Source: Gillisia sp. Hel_I_86
GTDB taxonomy: Bacteria; Bacteroidota; Bacteroidia; Flavobacteriales; Flavobacteriaceae
Reading direction: 5' to 3'
Assembly: GCF_007827275.1 (NCBI RefSeq)
Contig: NZ_VISE01000001.1
Coordinates: 2,914,001 to 2,978,000 of the forward strand
Length of the DNA: 64,000 nt
The notes beneath the pieces are model-generated. The model was given only the letters and a program-made list of their open reading frames with translations, had not been told where the DNA came from and made no database searches. The translations under genes were made by a program, and so were the position numbers. Positions 19,622 to 28,846 of this stretch are shown here, piece by piece (within the stretch, counting starts at the first letter, position 1; each line of letters opens with the position of its first letter).

Positions 19622-20539
19622 ATGACTGGTAAATTAATAAAGAGTATTTATATCCCTGTTTTCATCATGTTCTTTTTGGCATGTAAAAATAAAGTTGAAA
19701 CCACTTCAGGAAAAAAAGCTGCAATTACAGTGGAGACTACTTTGGTACAACAAAGCGATATCAAGGAATATCTCACTTTTAATGGGGTTAGCAAGTATCA
19801 GAAAAAGGAGAATATAAGGGCGAATGTTACGGGCTATATATCTCGAATGAATTTTAAAATTGGCGACAGAATTAACAAAGGACAGCTATTTGCAAGTGTG
19901 AGAACAAAAGAACAGGATGCCCTAAAAGATGCTGTAAAAATAGATAGTTCCCTTTCTAAATTTATTAGCCCTATAGTTATTAGGAGCAATGTTTCTGGGG
20001 TTATTTCTGAATTGAAAATAACTTCCAACGATTATATTGCAGAGGGAGATATATTAGCTTCAGTAGTGCAACCTAAATCTTTGGTAATTCAGGTAAATGT
20101 CCCTTATGAATATGAAGATTATGTGAGTATAGGAACACTTTGCGAGATCGTGCTTCAAAATGAAGAAACCATAATCGCCAAAATCACAGGTAGTTTACCA
20201 ACGATAGATCCTGTTGCACAAGCTCAAATATTTTTAATTGCTTTACCGGATACAGATCTGCCTGAAAATTTGAATGTACAGGTGAGAACGGTATATAGGG
20301 AAGCTGTAAATGCCCTAAGTATTCCAAATTCTGCTTTACAAACCAATGAGTTACTCACAGAATACTGGGTAATGAAGGTTGTTCAAGATTCCTTGGCGAT
20401 AAAACAAAAGGTGATCCCAATGCTAAGAAATGATTCTTTGGTTCAGATAGCTCCCGGATTATTAAAAGTAAATGATATTATAATTACGGAAGGCGCATAC
20501 CAAATGCAGGATTCCACCATTGTTAGCAAATCCAATTAA
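19622..20539 (+). CDS. RND efflux periplasmic adaptor, lipoprotein (HlyD family)
   Basis: A 305-residue membrane-fusion protein linking the inner-membrane pump to the TolC channel. The N-terminus is a lipoprotein signal with lipobox FFLAC (Cys21). A lipoyl/barrel-sandwich half is seen at VTGYISRMNFKIGDRINKGQLFA and its partner at GVISELKITSNDYIAEGDILA, but the hairpin between them is very short (about 25 residues), so this is a compact adaptor. The beta-barrel and membrane-proximal parts follow. Its stop overlaps the pump start by one base, so the two are coupled. Confidence 0.88.
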   Translation: MTGKLIKSIYIPVFIMFFLACKNKVETTSGKKAAITVETTLVQQSDIKEYLTFNGVSKYQKKENIRANVTGYISRMNFKIGDRINKGQLFASVRTKEQDALKDAVKIDSSLSKFISPIVIRSNVSGVISELKITSNDYIAEGDILASVVQPKSLVIQVNVPYEYEDYVSIGTLCEIVLQNEETIIAKITGSLPTIDPVAQAQIFLIALPDTDLPENLNVQVRTVYREAVNALSIPNSALQTNELLTEYWVMKVVQDSLAIKQKVIPMLRNDSLVQIAPGLLKVNDIIITEGAYQMQDSTIVSKSN

Positions 20540-21382
20540 TGAAAGATCTTCATTCTAAATATAAATTTCCGCTTTTAGCCATTGCAATCTTACTGTTAGC
20601 TGGTGGAATTTTTTCTTATTCAAATTTAAAAACAGGACTTTTTCCGGATATCACCTTTCCAAAGATCAAGGTAATTGCAGATGCCGGGCAGCAACCTGTA
20701 GATAAAATGCTAACTACGGTTACCATCCCGTTGGAAAACATTATTCGGCGAACGGAAGGTTTACAATACATAAGAAGTACAACGTCCAGAGGGAGCTGTG
20801 AGATATCGGTGTTTTTAGATTGGAATACCGATATAAATACCGCTAAAGCCCAGATTGAATCTTTTATTAATCAATCTCAAGGGGGCATTCTGCCCAACAC
20901 GGTATTTTCGGTAGAAAAAATGAATCCTTCGATCTTGCCTGTTATGGGATATTCCTTGGAGGGAGATAACTTATCTCAAGTAGATCTTAAGAAGATCGCG
21001 AAATATCAAATTAAACCTTACTTAGCTGCAGCTCCCGGGGTATCGGATATCGCGGTTATAGGAGGAAAGGATAAGGAATATCAAATTGTTTTAAAACCAG
21101 ATATTATTAAATCTTTGGGAATTTCCATTACATCTATAAAGGATGCCATTGTAAATTCCAATGTTTTACAATCTAATGGTTATATAACAGATTATAACCG
21201 CATGTATCTTACGTTAACCGATAATGCTGTAGACGATCTGGAAGATCTTCAGTCATTGGTAATCATTAATAGTCCCAATAGATTAATACGGTTGAAAGAC
21301 GTTGCAGAAATCAAAATAAGTGAGGTTAAGGAATATGTGAAAATTTTAGCTAATGGAAAGAATGTTCCTATTATTGCAGTTA
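20539..21382 (+). pseudogene. RND efflux pump, 5' part (interrupted by IS5-family element)
   Basis: The N-terminal 281 codons of an inner-membrane RND transporter: first transmembrane helix (FPLLAIAILLLAGGIFSYSNL), then porter domain sequence (TTVTIPLENIIRRTEGLQYI, GVSDIAVIGGKDKEYQIVLK). The frame is cut after GTT at 21379-21381 by an 883-bp IS. Joining 21382 directly to 22269 (one TTA copy removed) continues as V-I-K-Q-P-N-A-N-L and restores one open frame of exactly 1000 codons ending at 24424, close to the family's 1000-1050 residues. As it stands the pump is not functional. Translation now runs into the IS and ends at 21438. Confidence 0.9.
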
Positions 21383-22268
21383 GAGCATGTTTAAAAACGA
21401 TTCACAAGAATCATTCGATTCTATTGAGGATAATCTGACAATTCTGCCACAATACCCAATATTCCTGACTTTCCGGTGTTTTTTCATAATCCTTGTCCAG
21501 TCGCCTGAAGAAATTGAAGATCCCGAAGGTCCTTTCGGTGACCCATCTCCACTTTACCGGGACAAAGCCTTTCGAGGATGGCGGGCATGACGAGATCTCC
21601 ACTTCCAGCCCTATTACCGTCCTCTCGACCCACTCCATGAACACCTTCTTGTAGGCATGGTCGGCCAGTATCTTTTCCATCCGGTCCAGATAGCCCAACA
21701 GGGGCTCCACCACCCTCTCGGCCACCGCCCCGTCGGCCTGGTTCGCCGCGCCTACCACAACGCCCCATACCAGGCCGAGGGTATCGGTGATCGCGTGCCG
21801 TTTCCGTCCGTTTATCTTCTTGTTCCCGTCGATGCCCTTCGACTCGGAGGTCATCGGCCCCGCCTTGACGGACTGGCTGTCGATCGACAGCATACTGGGT
21901 GTTGCCCCCTTTCCCTGCCGCTTCCTCTCCATCATGTTCAGCCCTGCGTTCAGCCTTGAAAGGGTGCCGTCCCGGCCCCACTTCCTGAAATGGTAGTAGA
22001 CGCTCTCCCATTTGGGAAAGCATTCCGGTAGGTTCCGCCATTGGCAGCCGGTGCGCAATATCCAAAGGATGGCGTCGGCAATGTCGCGCAACTTATAGTG
22101 GCCCTTGATTTTAACGGGAAGGAATTTTTTCATAATTTCCCACTGTTGGGCAGTCGATCGGGTGTATCTCGATTTCATAAACTCTGTTTTATTTGTGAAC
22201 TACAAAGTTTATACTGCCCAACTTTTTTTACAAACTTTCACCCAAATTTGTTTTTAAACATGCTCTTA
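21380..22268. mobile_element. IS5 family (IS1031-type) element, copy 1, with TTA target duplication
   Basis: The element is 21383-22265 (883 bp), bounded by perfect 16-bp inverted repeats beginning GAGCATGTTTAAAAAC at both ends, and flanked by TTA on each side (21380-21382, 22266-22268), a TNA duplication as expected for the IS1031 subgroup. It carries one transposase on the minus strand. Base composition is strongly GC-rich against an AT-rich host. The encoded protein and the shadow frames are identical to those in copy 2. Confidence 0.95.
21411..22178 (-). CDS. IS5 family transposase, copy 1
   Basis: A 255-residue DDE transposase filling nearly all of the IS. N-terminal DUF4096-like part contains ILRTGCQWRNLPECFPKWESVYYHF-type sequence; catalytic residues are Asp in SIDSQSVKAG (about residue 100), Asp in ILADHAYKKV (about 170) and Glu in RWVTERTFGIFNFFRRL (about 215), the Y-(2)-R-type end typical of IS5. 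The frame is intact, so the element should be able to move. Protein sequence is identical to copy 2. Confidence 0.95.
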   Translation of the reverse strand: MKSRYTRSTAQQWEIMKKFLPVKIKGHYKLRDIADAILWILRTGCQWRNLPECFPKWESVYYHFRKWGRDGTLSRLNAGLNMMERKRQGKGATPSMLSIDSQSVKAGPMTSESKGIDGNKKINGRKRHAITDTLGLVWGVVVGAANQADGAVAERVVEPLLGYLDRMEKILADHAYKKVFMEWVERTVIGLEVEISSCPPSSKGFVPVKWRWVTERTFGIFNFFRRLDKDYEKTPESQEYWVLWQNCQIILNRIE

Positions 22269-24424
22269 TAAAACAACCCAACGCAAACTTAATAGATGTA
22301 AATGCAAGTATCGAACAAAAAGTTGCCGAGCTATCTAAAACCTTACCAAAAGGGGTGGTATTAAAGCCTTATTATAAGCAAGCAGATTTTGTAAATACAA
22401 GTATTAAAAGCATTCAAGATGTACTTCTAATTGGATTGGTGCTGGCGTTATTGGTAGTTATCTTTTTCTTGAGGTCGTTTTCGGCTAGTATGGTAGTTTT
22501 GTTTACCATCCCGGTTTCACTTTCCCTTACCTTAATTGTTTTAGATGCGGTAAACTACACTTTTAATATCATGACGCTTGGAGCAGTGGCAGCGGCAATT
22601 GGGCTCATGATAGATGATGTGGTTATAATTATAGAGCAAATCCATAGAATACGGGAGGAACATCCCGATCAACCAATTTCTTGGGTGGCACATGAGGCTA
22701 TTCAGCATCTTTTCCCTGCTATGTTAGGTTCCTCTTTAAGTACATTGGTGATTTTTATTCCTTTTGTTTTAATGACGGGAGTTGCCGGGGCATATTTTCA
22801 GGTAATGGCTTTTAGTATGATTATCGCCTTGGCTTCATCTTTTGTAGTCACATGGTTGATAGTTCCTGTATTCTCTATTTTATTTGCAGGAAAGAAATCC
22901 AAAGAAAGAAAACACGAACCTAAAACCAAGTGGATACATAGTGTTTTAAGGAGACCTATAATTGGGGTTTCTTTCCTAGTTGTCTGTATTGTGATTTTAG
23001 CGATTATTCCTTCAAATTTACCATCTGGATTTTTACCGGAAATGGATGAAGGTAGTATTGTACTGGATTATAATAGTCCGGCAGGTACCACTTTAGAAGA
23101 AACCGATAGGATGCTTCAAATATTAAATGGGATTTTGGATACCCAGCCGGAAGTAGAAGCGTATTCTGCCAGATTAGGAACGCAAATGGGATTTTTTATT
23201 ACTGAACCCAATAGAGGAGATTATTTAATTAAGCTAAAGGATAAAAGAAATACTACCACAGATGAGGTTTCCGATGAAATACGAAAAAGAGTAGAAGCTG
23301 CGGTACCACAACTTACGGTAGATTTTGGACAGGTAATTGGAGATATGTTAGGAGATCTTATGAGCTCTGTGCAACCTATAGAGGTGAAAATCTTTGGGAA
23401 CGAAGTAAAAAAAATAGAAGCTATTTCTATGGAGGTTGCCGCAGAGATCGAAAAAGTTTCTGGAACTGCCGATGTGTTCGATGGAATTGTAGTGGCGGGT
23501 CCTACCTTGTCCATAATTCCAAATGTCCCTGTTTTGGCTCAGTATGGAATGACTCCGGCAGATTTTCAACTTCAGCTTCAAACCCAGATAGAAGGTACTG
23601 TGGTCAGTACTATGTTAGATAGGGAACAAATTGTAGATATAAGGTTGATTTATCCGGATGCATACAAAACCTCCATAGCAGATATTAAAAACACATCTAT
23701 TCTATTGCCTAATGGCGCGAGTGTTCCCATAAATAATGTTGCTAGTATAGAAGTCGGGAAAGGGGTGGCAGAGGTCAATAGGGAAAATCAAAAATCTATG
23801 GGCGTAGTGACTGCCCGGTTGGATAATCGCGATCTGGGCTCTACTTTAAAGGAAATTCAAGCTTCCCTTACCAAAAACGTGAGTTTGCCCTCGGGTTATA
23901 CTATAGAATATGGAGGCGCTTATAAGGAACAACAAAAAGCATTTAAAGAATTGATGATGATCTTGATCTCTGCAATTCTATTAGTATTTATTGTTATTCT
24001 ATTCTTATTTCGAAGGATCAAAATTGCATTGGCAATTATAAGCATCGCCATTTTGGGAGTTGCAGGCTGTTTGTTGAGTTTATATTTAACGGGCACTCCG
24101 CTAAACGTGGGAAGTTATACGGGGATTATAATGATTGTGGGGATTATAGGGGAAAATGCCATTTTTACCTACAGGCAATATCAGGATAGTGATAAGTCTA
24201 TGTCCCATCTGGAAAAGATAGAGTATGCTATAGCAGCCAGATTAAGACCCAAATTAATGACCGCTTTTGCAGCAATTATGGCATTAATGCCATTAGCACT
24301 GGGAATTGGAGCAGGCGCACAACTGCATCAACCTTTAGCAATTGCGGTGATTGGGGGATTGGTGTTTGCATTACCTTTACTCTTAATTGTATTGCCTACA
24401 ATCCTGAAATTGATAAAGGAATAA
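22266..24424 (+). pseudogene. RND efflux pump, 3' part (downstream of IS copy 1)
   Basis: The frame continues from 22269 with no stop to 24424 and encodes the rest of the pump: helix 2-6 block with the proton-relay motif IGLMIDDVVIIIEQ (paired Asp as in AcrB-type drug pumps rather than the single-Asp metal pumps), periplasmic porter/docking half (SGFLPEMDEGSIVLDY, GDMLGDLMSSVQPIEVKI) and the C-terminal helix block (IIMIVGIIGENAIFTY, RPKLMTAFAAIMALMPLALG). An internal ATG at 22355 could start a fragment, but it would lack helix 1 and half the porter domain. Followed 59 bp later by the response regulator. Substrate unknown. Confidence 0.9.
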
Positions 24425-24483
24425 TATAATTTTAAATTGTCAATTCCTTTTTAAAACTGAAAATATATTAAAAACCACACATC

Positions 24484-25158
24484 ATGAAATTTTTAATTGC
24501 TGAAGACGAATTGGATCTACAACAATCCATAGTAACTTATTTAGAGCGGGATGCCAATGTATGTGAAGTAGCTTCAGATTTTGATGAGGCTTTGGAGAAG
24601 GTAGCCCTTTACGACTACGATGCAATTATATTGGATATCAATCTAGTTACCGGTAGTGGCTTAGAAGTATTAAAGGAGTTGAAAAATGGTAAAAAGAGGG
24701 CAGGAGTGATCATTATTTCAGCCAACAATTCGCTAGATGATAAGCTAGAAGGTTTGGATCTGGGTGCAGACGATTACCTCACCAAACCCTTTCATTTAGC
24801 CGAATTGAATTCCAGGATCAAGGCGGTGCTAAGGAGAGGAAAATTTGGTGGGGACGAAACTATAGAATTCAACGAGATCAAGATTAACACAAAATCGCGT
24901 ACGGCTTATATAGACGATGTCCCCCTATCGTTAACCAGAAAAGAATATGATCTTTTGGTGTTTTTTATAACCAATCAAGGAAGGGTGCTTTCAAAAGAAA
25001 TAATTGCAGAACATCTCTGGGGGGACGATAGTGACCTTATGGATAATTTTGATTTTATTTATGTACATATCAATAATTTGAGAAAAAAAATGACGAGTGA
25101 TACCGCAAAATATATCAAGACTGCTTACGGAAGTGGTTATAAATTTATAAACTACTAA
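24484..25158 (+). CDS. OmpR/PhoB-family response regulator
   Basis: A 224-residue two-component regulator. Receiver (residues 1-115) with acidic pair Glu-Asp at the start, phospho-acceptor Asp in AIILDINLVTGSG (about residue 51), Ser/Ala in IISANNS and Lys in YLTKPFH; winged-helix DNA-binding domain (~125-224) with LSLTRKEYDLLVFF and YVHINNLRKKM...IKTAYGSGYKF. The gene lies between the pump and kinase genes and is intact although both neighbours are interrupted. It probably controls the efflux operon, with candidate binding sites at 18121 and 27331 (inference). Confidence 0.93.
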   Translation: MKFLIAEDELDLQQSIVTYLERDANVCEVASDFDEALEKVALYDYDAIILDINLVTGSGLEVLKELKNGKKRAGVIIISANNSLDDKLEGLDLGADDYLTKPFHLAELNSRIKAVLRRGKFGGDETIEFNEIKINTKSRTAYIDDVPLSLTRKEYDLLVFFITNQGRVLSKEIIAEHLWGDDSDLMDNFDFIYVHINNLRKKMTSDTAKYIKTAYGSGYKFINY

Positions 25159-25159
25159 T

Positions 25160-25577
25160 TTGAACGAAAAACAAAAGCCAATTAAGCTTTTAAGAAAGGC
25201 CTCTAAGACCTTTCTGCTGTTAAGCAGTATTTTAATGATTGCCAGCACTATAGCTTTATATTTTTACACCAAGAATTTACTACAAGACGAAGTAGAAGAG
25301 GAACTCTTCTCTACAGTAGCAAGGATAGAAAGTTCCCTTAAAAAAAATAACGTGCCATTTTCTTTACCTCCCGTTATAGAGGTTGTGGAAATTCAAGAAT
25401 TAAAGGGAGAGATTCTAAAAGACACTTTGATCTATGATCCTTCTCAAAATGAGGATGAGATTTTTAGAGAACTCTCCACCTTCACAATTATTAACGGTAA
25501 AAAATACAGGATCACTGTGAGGAATTTGGTGGTAGAATCTGAGGATATCCTTATAGGGATAGATATTTCGTATTTTA
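25160..25577 (+). pseudogene. Sensor histidine kinase, 5' part (interrupted by IS5-family element)
   Basis: The first 139 codons of a membrane sensor kinase, starting at TTG 25160 one base after the regulator stop (no ATG fits). It has a short cytoplasmic basic start, helix 1 (FLLLSSILMIASTIALYFY, ~15-35) and a periplasmic sensor of about 100 residues. The frame is cut at the start of helix 2 (ISYF). Removing the IS plus one TTA gives ISYFIIILLAFLFLYYF, an obvious transmembrane helix, and a continuous frame of 423 codons ending at 27314. In its present state the sensor is severed from its kinase core. Confidence 0.9.
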
Positions 25578-26463
25578 GAGCATGTTTAAAAACGATTCAC
25601 AAGAATCATTCGATTCTATTGAGGATAATCTGACAATTCTGCCACAATACCCAATATTCCTGACTTTCCGGTGTTTTTTCATAATCCTTGTCCAGTCGCC
25701 TGAAGAAATTGAAGATCCCGAAGGTCCTTTCGGTGACCCATCTCCACTTTACCGGGACAAAGCCTTTCGAGGATGGCGGGCATGACGAGATCTCCACTTC
25801 CAGCCCTATTACCGTCCTCTCGACCCACTCCATGAACACCTTCTTGTAGGCATGGTCGGCCAGTATCTTTTCCATCCGGTCCAGATAGCCCAACAGGGGC
25901 TCCACCACCCTCTCGGCCACCGCCCCGTCGGCCTGGTTCGCCGCGCCTACCACAACGCCCCATACCAGGCCGAGGGTATCGGTGATCGCGTGCCGTTTCC
26001 GTCCGTTTATCTTCTTGTTCCCGTCGATGCCCTTCGACTCGGAGGTCATCGGCCCCGCCTTGACGGACTGGCTGTCGATCGACAGCATACTGGGTGTTGC
26101 CCCCTTTCCCTGCCGCTTCCTCTCCATCATGTTCAGCCCTGCGTTCAGCCTTGAAAGGGTGCCGTCCCGGCCCCACTTCCTGAAATGGTAGTAGACGCTC
26201 TCCCATTTGGGAAAGCATTCCGGTAGGTTCCGCCATTGGCAGCCGGTGCGCAATATCCAAAGGATGGCGTCGGCAATGTCGCGCAACTTATAGTGGCCCT
26301 TGATTTTAACGGGAAGGAATTTTTTCATAATTTCCCACTGTTGGGCAGTCGATCGGGTGTATCTCGATTTCATAAACTCTGTTTTATTTGTGAACTACAA
26401 AGTTTATACTGCCCAACTTTTTTTACAAACTTTCACCCAAATTTGTTTTTAAACATGCTCTTA
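25575..26463. mobile_element. IS5 family (IS1031-type) element, copy 2, with TTA target duplication
   Basis: The element is 25578-26460, again 883 bp with the same 16-bp inverted repeats, flanked by TTA at 25575-25577 and 26461-26463. Same orientation as copy 1 and, as far as I compared, the same sequence end to end. The two copies bracket 3.3 kb containing the pump 3' part, the regulator and the kinase 5' part. Confidence 0.95.
25606..26373 (-). CDS. IS5 family transposase, copy 2
   Basis: A 255-residue DDE transposase with the same sequence as that of copy 1 (same catalytic motifs SIDSQSVKAG, ADHAYKKV, TERTFGIFNFF). Intact frame. Confidence 0.95.
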   Translation of the reverse strand: MKSRYTRSTAQQWEIMKKFLPVKIKGHYKLRDIADAILWILRTGCQWRNLPECFPKWESVYYHFRKWGRDGTLSRLNAGLNMMERKRQGKGATPSMLSIDSQSVKAGPMTSESKGIDGNKKINGRKRHAITDTLGLVWGVVVGAANQADGAVAERVVEPLLGYLDRMEKILADHAYKKVFMEWVERTVIGLEVEISSCPPSSKGFVPVKWRWVTERTFGIFNFFRRLDKDYEKTPESQEYWVLWQNCQIILNRIE

Positions 26464-27314
26464 TTATTATTCTATTAGCCTTCTTATTTCTTTATTATTT
26501 CAATGTAGAGGGTAATAGAAAATTATGGTCTCCTTTCTTTAAAAATTTAGAAGCAATGAAGGGTTTTTCGGTGAAATCTGAAAATCCTATCAGGTTAGTG
26601 GAGAGCAATATTCTGGAGTTTCAGGAATTAAGTAATGAAATTTCCCTGCTCACCAATAAAGTCCGGGACGATTATCAAAATTTGAAACAGTTTACAGAGT
26701 ATGTTTCCCATGAAATGCAAACCCCGCTAGCGATCATGCAAGCCAAGATCGAGAATATTATAAATACCAATAAAATAGACGAAGATCAATACCTGTTATT
26801 TGCCTCCTTACAAAAGGACATTCAAAGGTTAAAGCAATTGAACAAGCGATTAACCTTGCTCACTAAGATCGAGAACAATCAATTTATTAACATAGATGAG
26901 GTAGATATTGCAGATAGCATAGGTAAAACCATTCAAAATTTTAGGGATTTGTTTTATGTTGAAATAGATTTTATAGATAAGCAGCCCTTATTTGTTTCTA
27001 TGGATCCGTATTTAGTTGAGGTGCTTTGTAATAATCTGATCTCAAATGCGGTAAAGCATGCTGCCCTTAAAAATAAAATTTTGGTTTCTTGTTCCCAGAA
27101 TTCCTTGGTGATTTCCAATTCAGGAGAAAAAGCAATTGAGCACCCAGAGAAACTGTTCAATAGATTTTATAGAGAATCTAAAAGCAACCAGTCTACCGGT
27201 TTGGGTTTAGCAATTGTTAAAAAGATTTGCGACCTCTATGGTTTTAAAATCACTTATAAATTTCAGGATGGAAGGCATGTCTTCAGTATATTTTTTAAAA
27301 CTTCCAAAGAATAG
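26461..27314 (+). pseudogene. Sensor histidine kinase, 3' part (downstream of IS copy 2)
   Basis: Continues the kinase frame: end of helix 2, linker, HisKA with the phospho-acceptor His in EYVSHEMQTPLAIM, N-box LCNNLISNAVKHA, and a HATPase with a G2 box STGLGLAIVKKI. The G1 box is weak (SNSGEKAIE), a variation seen in some Bacteroidota kinases. An ATG at 26556 could yield a soluble kinase-core fragment of 252 residues including HisKA and HATPase, which might still phosphorylate or dephosphorylate the regulator without sensing; this is inference. The candidate operator copy 2 begins 16 bp after the stop. Confidence 0.88.
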
Positions 27315-27330
27315 AATCAATTTAGAATTC

Positions 27331-27366
27331 CTTTAGCTTCTCTTTAGATTTTAGTTTTAGTTTTAC
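27331..27366 (+). promoter_or_regulatory. Candidate response-regulator operator, copy 2
   Basis: 28 of 36 positions match 18121-18156. Together with TTTAG at 27321 it gives three TTTAG boxes exactly 11 bp apart (27321, 27332, 27343). Followed 23 bp later by a 24-residue hydrophobic open frame. Inferred binding site for the OmpR-type regulator encoded at 24484-25158. Confidence 0.5.
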
Positions 27367-27389
27367 GATACAAATTTAAAATTGACAGC

Positions 27390-27464
27390 ATGAAAATTAT
27401 AAAAGGAATTTTTACGGTACTGCTTGGTACTGGGTTATTTCAGGGTTTCTATTTACTGTATTGA
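27390..27464 (+). CDS. Possible small hydrophobic peptide (24 aa)
   Basis: ATG to TGA encodes MKIIKGIFTVLLGTGLFQGF plus LLY-type end: a basic start and a single hydrophobic segment. It lies directly after the candidate operator and nothing else is encoded between 27315 and 27674. It could be a real small membrane peptide controlled by the efflux regulator, or the remnant of a longer gene. No homology basis; low confidence. Confidence 0.3.
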   Translation: MKIIKGIFTVLLGTGLFQGFYLLY

Positions 27465-27674
27465 TTATTAGTGTGATGGGATTCTGAAACAATTTCAATA
27501 GCTATCGTAACAGAATAACGTTATTTATCACCTTATGATACTTTACGGATATACAAATAGGTAATTGATCGGGGGTTGAGATAGATCTAAAATTCTTGGC
27601 ATTTTTCTACGAACAGCTTATATGCACTATATATTCAAATATTTTTAAATTTTTTAATCATTATAAACTGCCCT

Positions 27675-28223
27675 ATGTTACAAGCTTATACAAATGTAGT
27701 ATTGTTTTTGATGTTTATTTTTCTCTTAATTCCAAATACCTATGCTCAAAATAAAACAATCGAAACTTCCGGAGATATTTTTTTATTTGCCTTACCTGCA
27801 GCAGCCTTTGGAACAACTTTAATTTTAAAGGATAAAGAAGGGAGTTGGCAATTTACAAAGGCATTTTTGGTGAATGAAGCTGTTACTTTTGGATTAAAAA
27901 TAGCTTTAAACAAACCCAGGCCTTACAACAATGGCGATAATGCATTTCCATCTGGACATACTTCAACGACCTTTCAAAGTGCCTCTTTTATTCATAGACG
28001 TTACGGTTTTAAATATAGTATCCCTGTCTATATAGCCGCCGGTTTTACAGCCTTTAGTAGGATAAATGCACAAAAGCATGATGGCTGGGATATTTTAGCT
28101 GGAGCTGTAGTGGGAATTGGAAGCACCTATCTTTTTACAACACCATATCAACAGGAACATTTGGAATTAACCATGAATTCTACCAATGGGAATTATTTAC
28201 TGGGATTTGTGTATAAATTTTAG
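27675..28223 (+). CDS. PAP2-family lipid phosphatase, exported
   Basis: A 182-residue phosphatase of the PAP2 superfamily. All three signature blocks are present: KPRPY (about residue 78), PSGHTS (about 93) and SRINAQKHDGWD (about 125), supplying the acid-phosphatase His/Arg residues. The N-terminus has a signal-like hydrophobic segment ending in TYAQN, and the remaining hydrophobic stretches are short, so it is probably periplasmic or membrane-associated. Such enzymes dephosphorylate undecaprenyl pyrophosphate, phosphatidylglycerol phosphate or lipid A; which one cannot be said here. HD-hydrolase gene follows 17 bp later. Confidence 0.88.
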   Translation: MLQAYTNVVLFLMFIFLLIPNTYAQNKTIETSGDIFLFALPAAAFGTTLILKDKEGSWQFTKAFLVNEAVTFGLKIALNKPRPYNNGDNAFPSGHTSTTFQSASFIHRRYGFKYSIPVYIAAGFTAFSRINAQKHDGWDILAGAVVGIGSTYLFTTPYQQEHLELTMNSTNGNYLLGFVYKF

Positions 28224-28240
28224 AAAAATCCAATACAGCG

Positions 28241-28837
28241 ATGTCTAAAATAATCGAAGAAGCGAAAATAGTTTGTGCAAGCATGCTCTCTACTAGGATG
28301 TGTTCTAATTATCACTTTCATAACTTACAGCATACCCTGGAAGTTTGTAAAAGCGCTCGATTAATCGCAGAAGCAGAAAATATAACTGCTGAAGAAAAGG
28401 AAATAGTATCAATAGCTGCGCTTTTTCATGATACAGGATATTCTCAAATTTATAAAGGACATGAGGAGATAAGTATGCAAATTGCTGAAGAATTTTTAAC
28501 CCTGAAAAATTGTAACAATGATTACCTTTTATCTGTTTTAAAATGCATTGCTGCTACAAAAATGCCACAACAGCCCGAAAGCAATTTAGAAAAAATTATT
28601 TGCGATGCAGATCTAGCACATCTTTCAGCGACCAATTATCTACAAAGGATTGCTTTACTTAGGGAAGAGTGGAGCTGCTTCTTGGGCATGAAATTTTCCG
28701 ATGAAGAATGGCGAGTTCTAAATATTGAATTCCTAGCCAATCATAGATACCATACGAACTTTGGGAGTACCGTTTTGGAACAAAATAAATTGAAGAATTT
28801 GCTGCTCCTAGAACAGGGTTGGGTCCCTAATAATTAA
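28241..28837 (+). CDS. HD-domain hydrolase
   Basis: A 198-residue HD-superfamily protein. The metal ligands are visible: His in YHFHNLQHT (about residue 24-29), the HD pair in ALFHDTGY (about 66) and a distal Asp in IICDADLAHL (about 128). Such proteins cleave phosphomonoesters or phosphodiesters of nucleotides; the substrate is not evident. Co-directional with the PAP2 gene (17-bp gap), convergent with the methyltransferase. Confidence 0.8.
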   Translation: MSKIIEEAKIVCASMLSTRMCSNYHFHNLQHTLEVCKSARLIAEAENITAEEKEIVSIAALFHDTGYSQIYKGHEEISMQIAEEFLTLKNCNNDYLLSVLKCIAATKMPQQPESNLEKIICDADLAHLSATNYLQRIALLREEWSCFLGMKFSDEEWRVLNIEFLANHRYHTNFGSTVLEQNKLKNLLLLEQGWVPNN

Positions 28838-28846
28838 ATATTCCTA

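Noticed and set aside
21484-22065. 193-residue Gly/Arg-rich frame inside the IS (and 25679-26260 in copy 2)
   Set aside because: Shadow of the GC-rich transposase gene in another frame; low-complexity composition typical of a frame shadow.
20539-24424. CusA/CzcA-type metal pump
   Set aside because: The helix-4 motif has the paired Asp (MIDDVV) of drug-type RND pumps; no Met-rich metal relay or CusF/CusB-like partner is seen. Substrate left open.
21383-26460. Composite transposon carrying a resistance determinant
   Set aside because: The internal 3.3 kb is clearly the host's own pump-regulator-kinase segment, because both interrupted genes rejoin perfectly. Two separate insertions explain everything.
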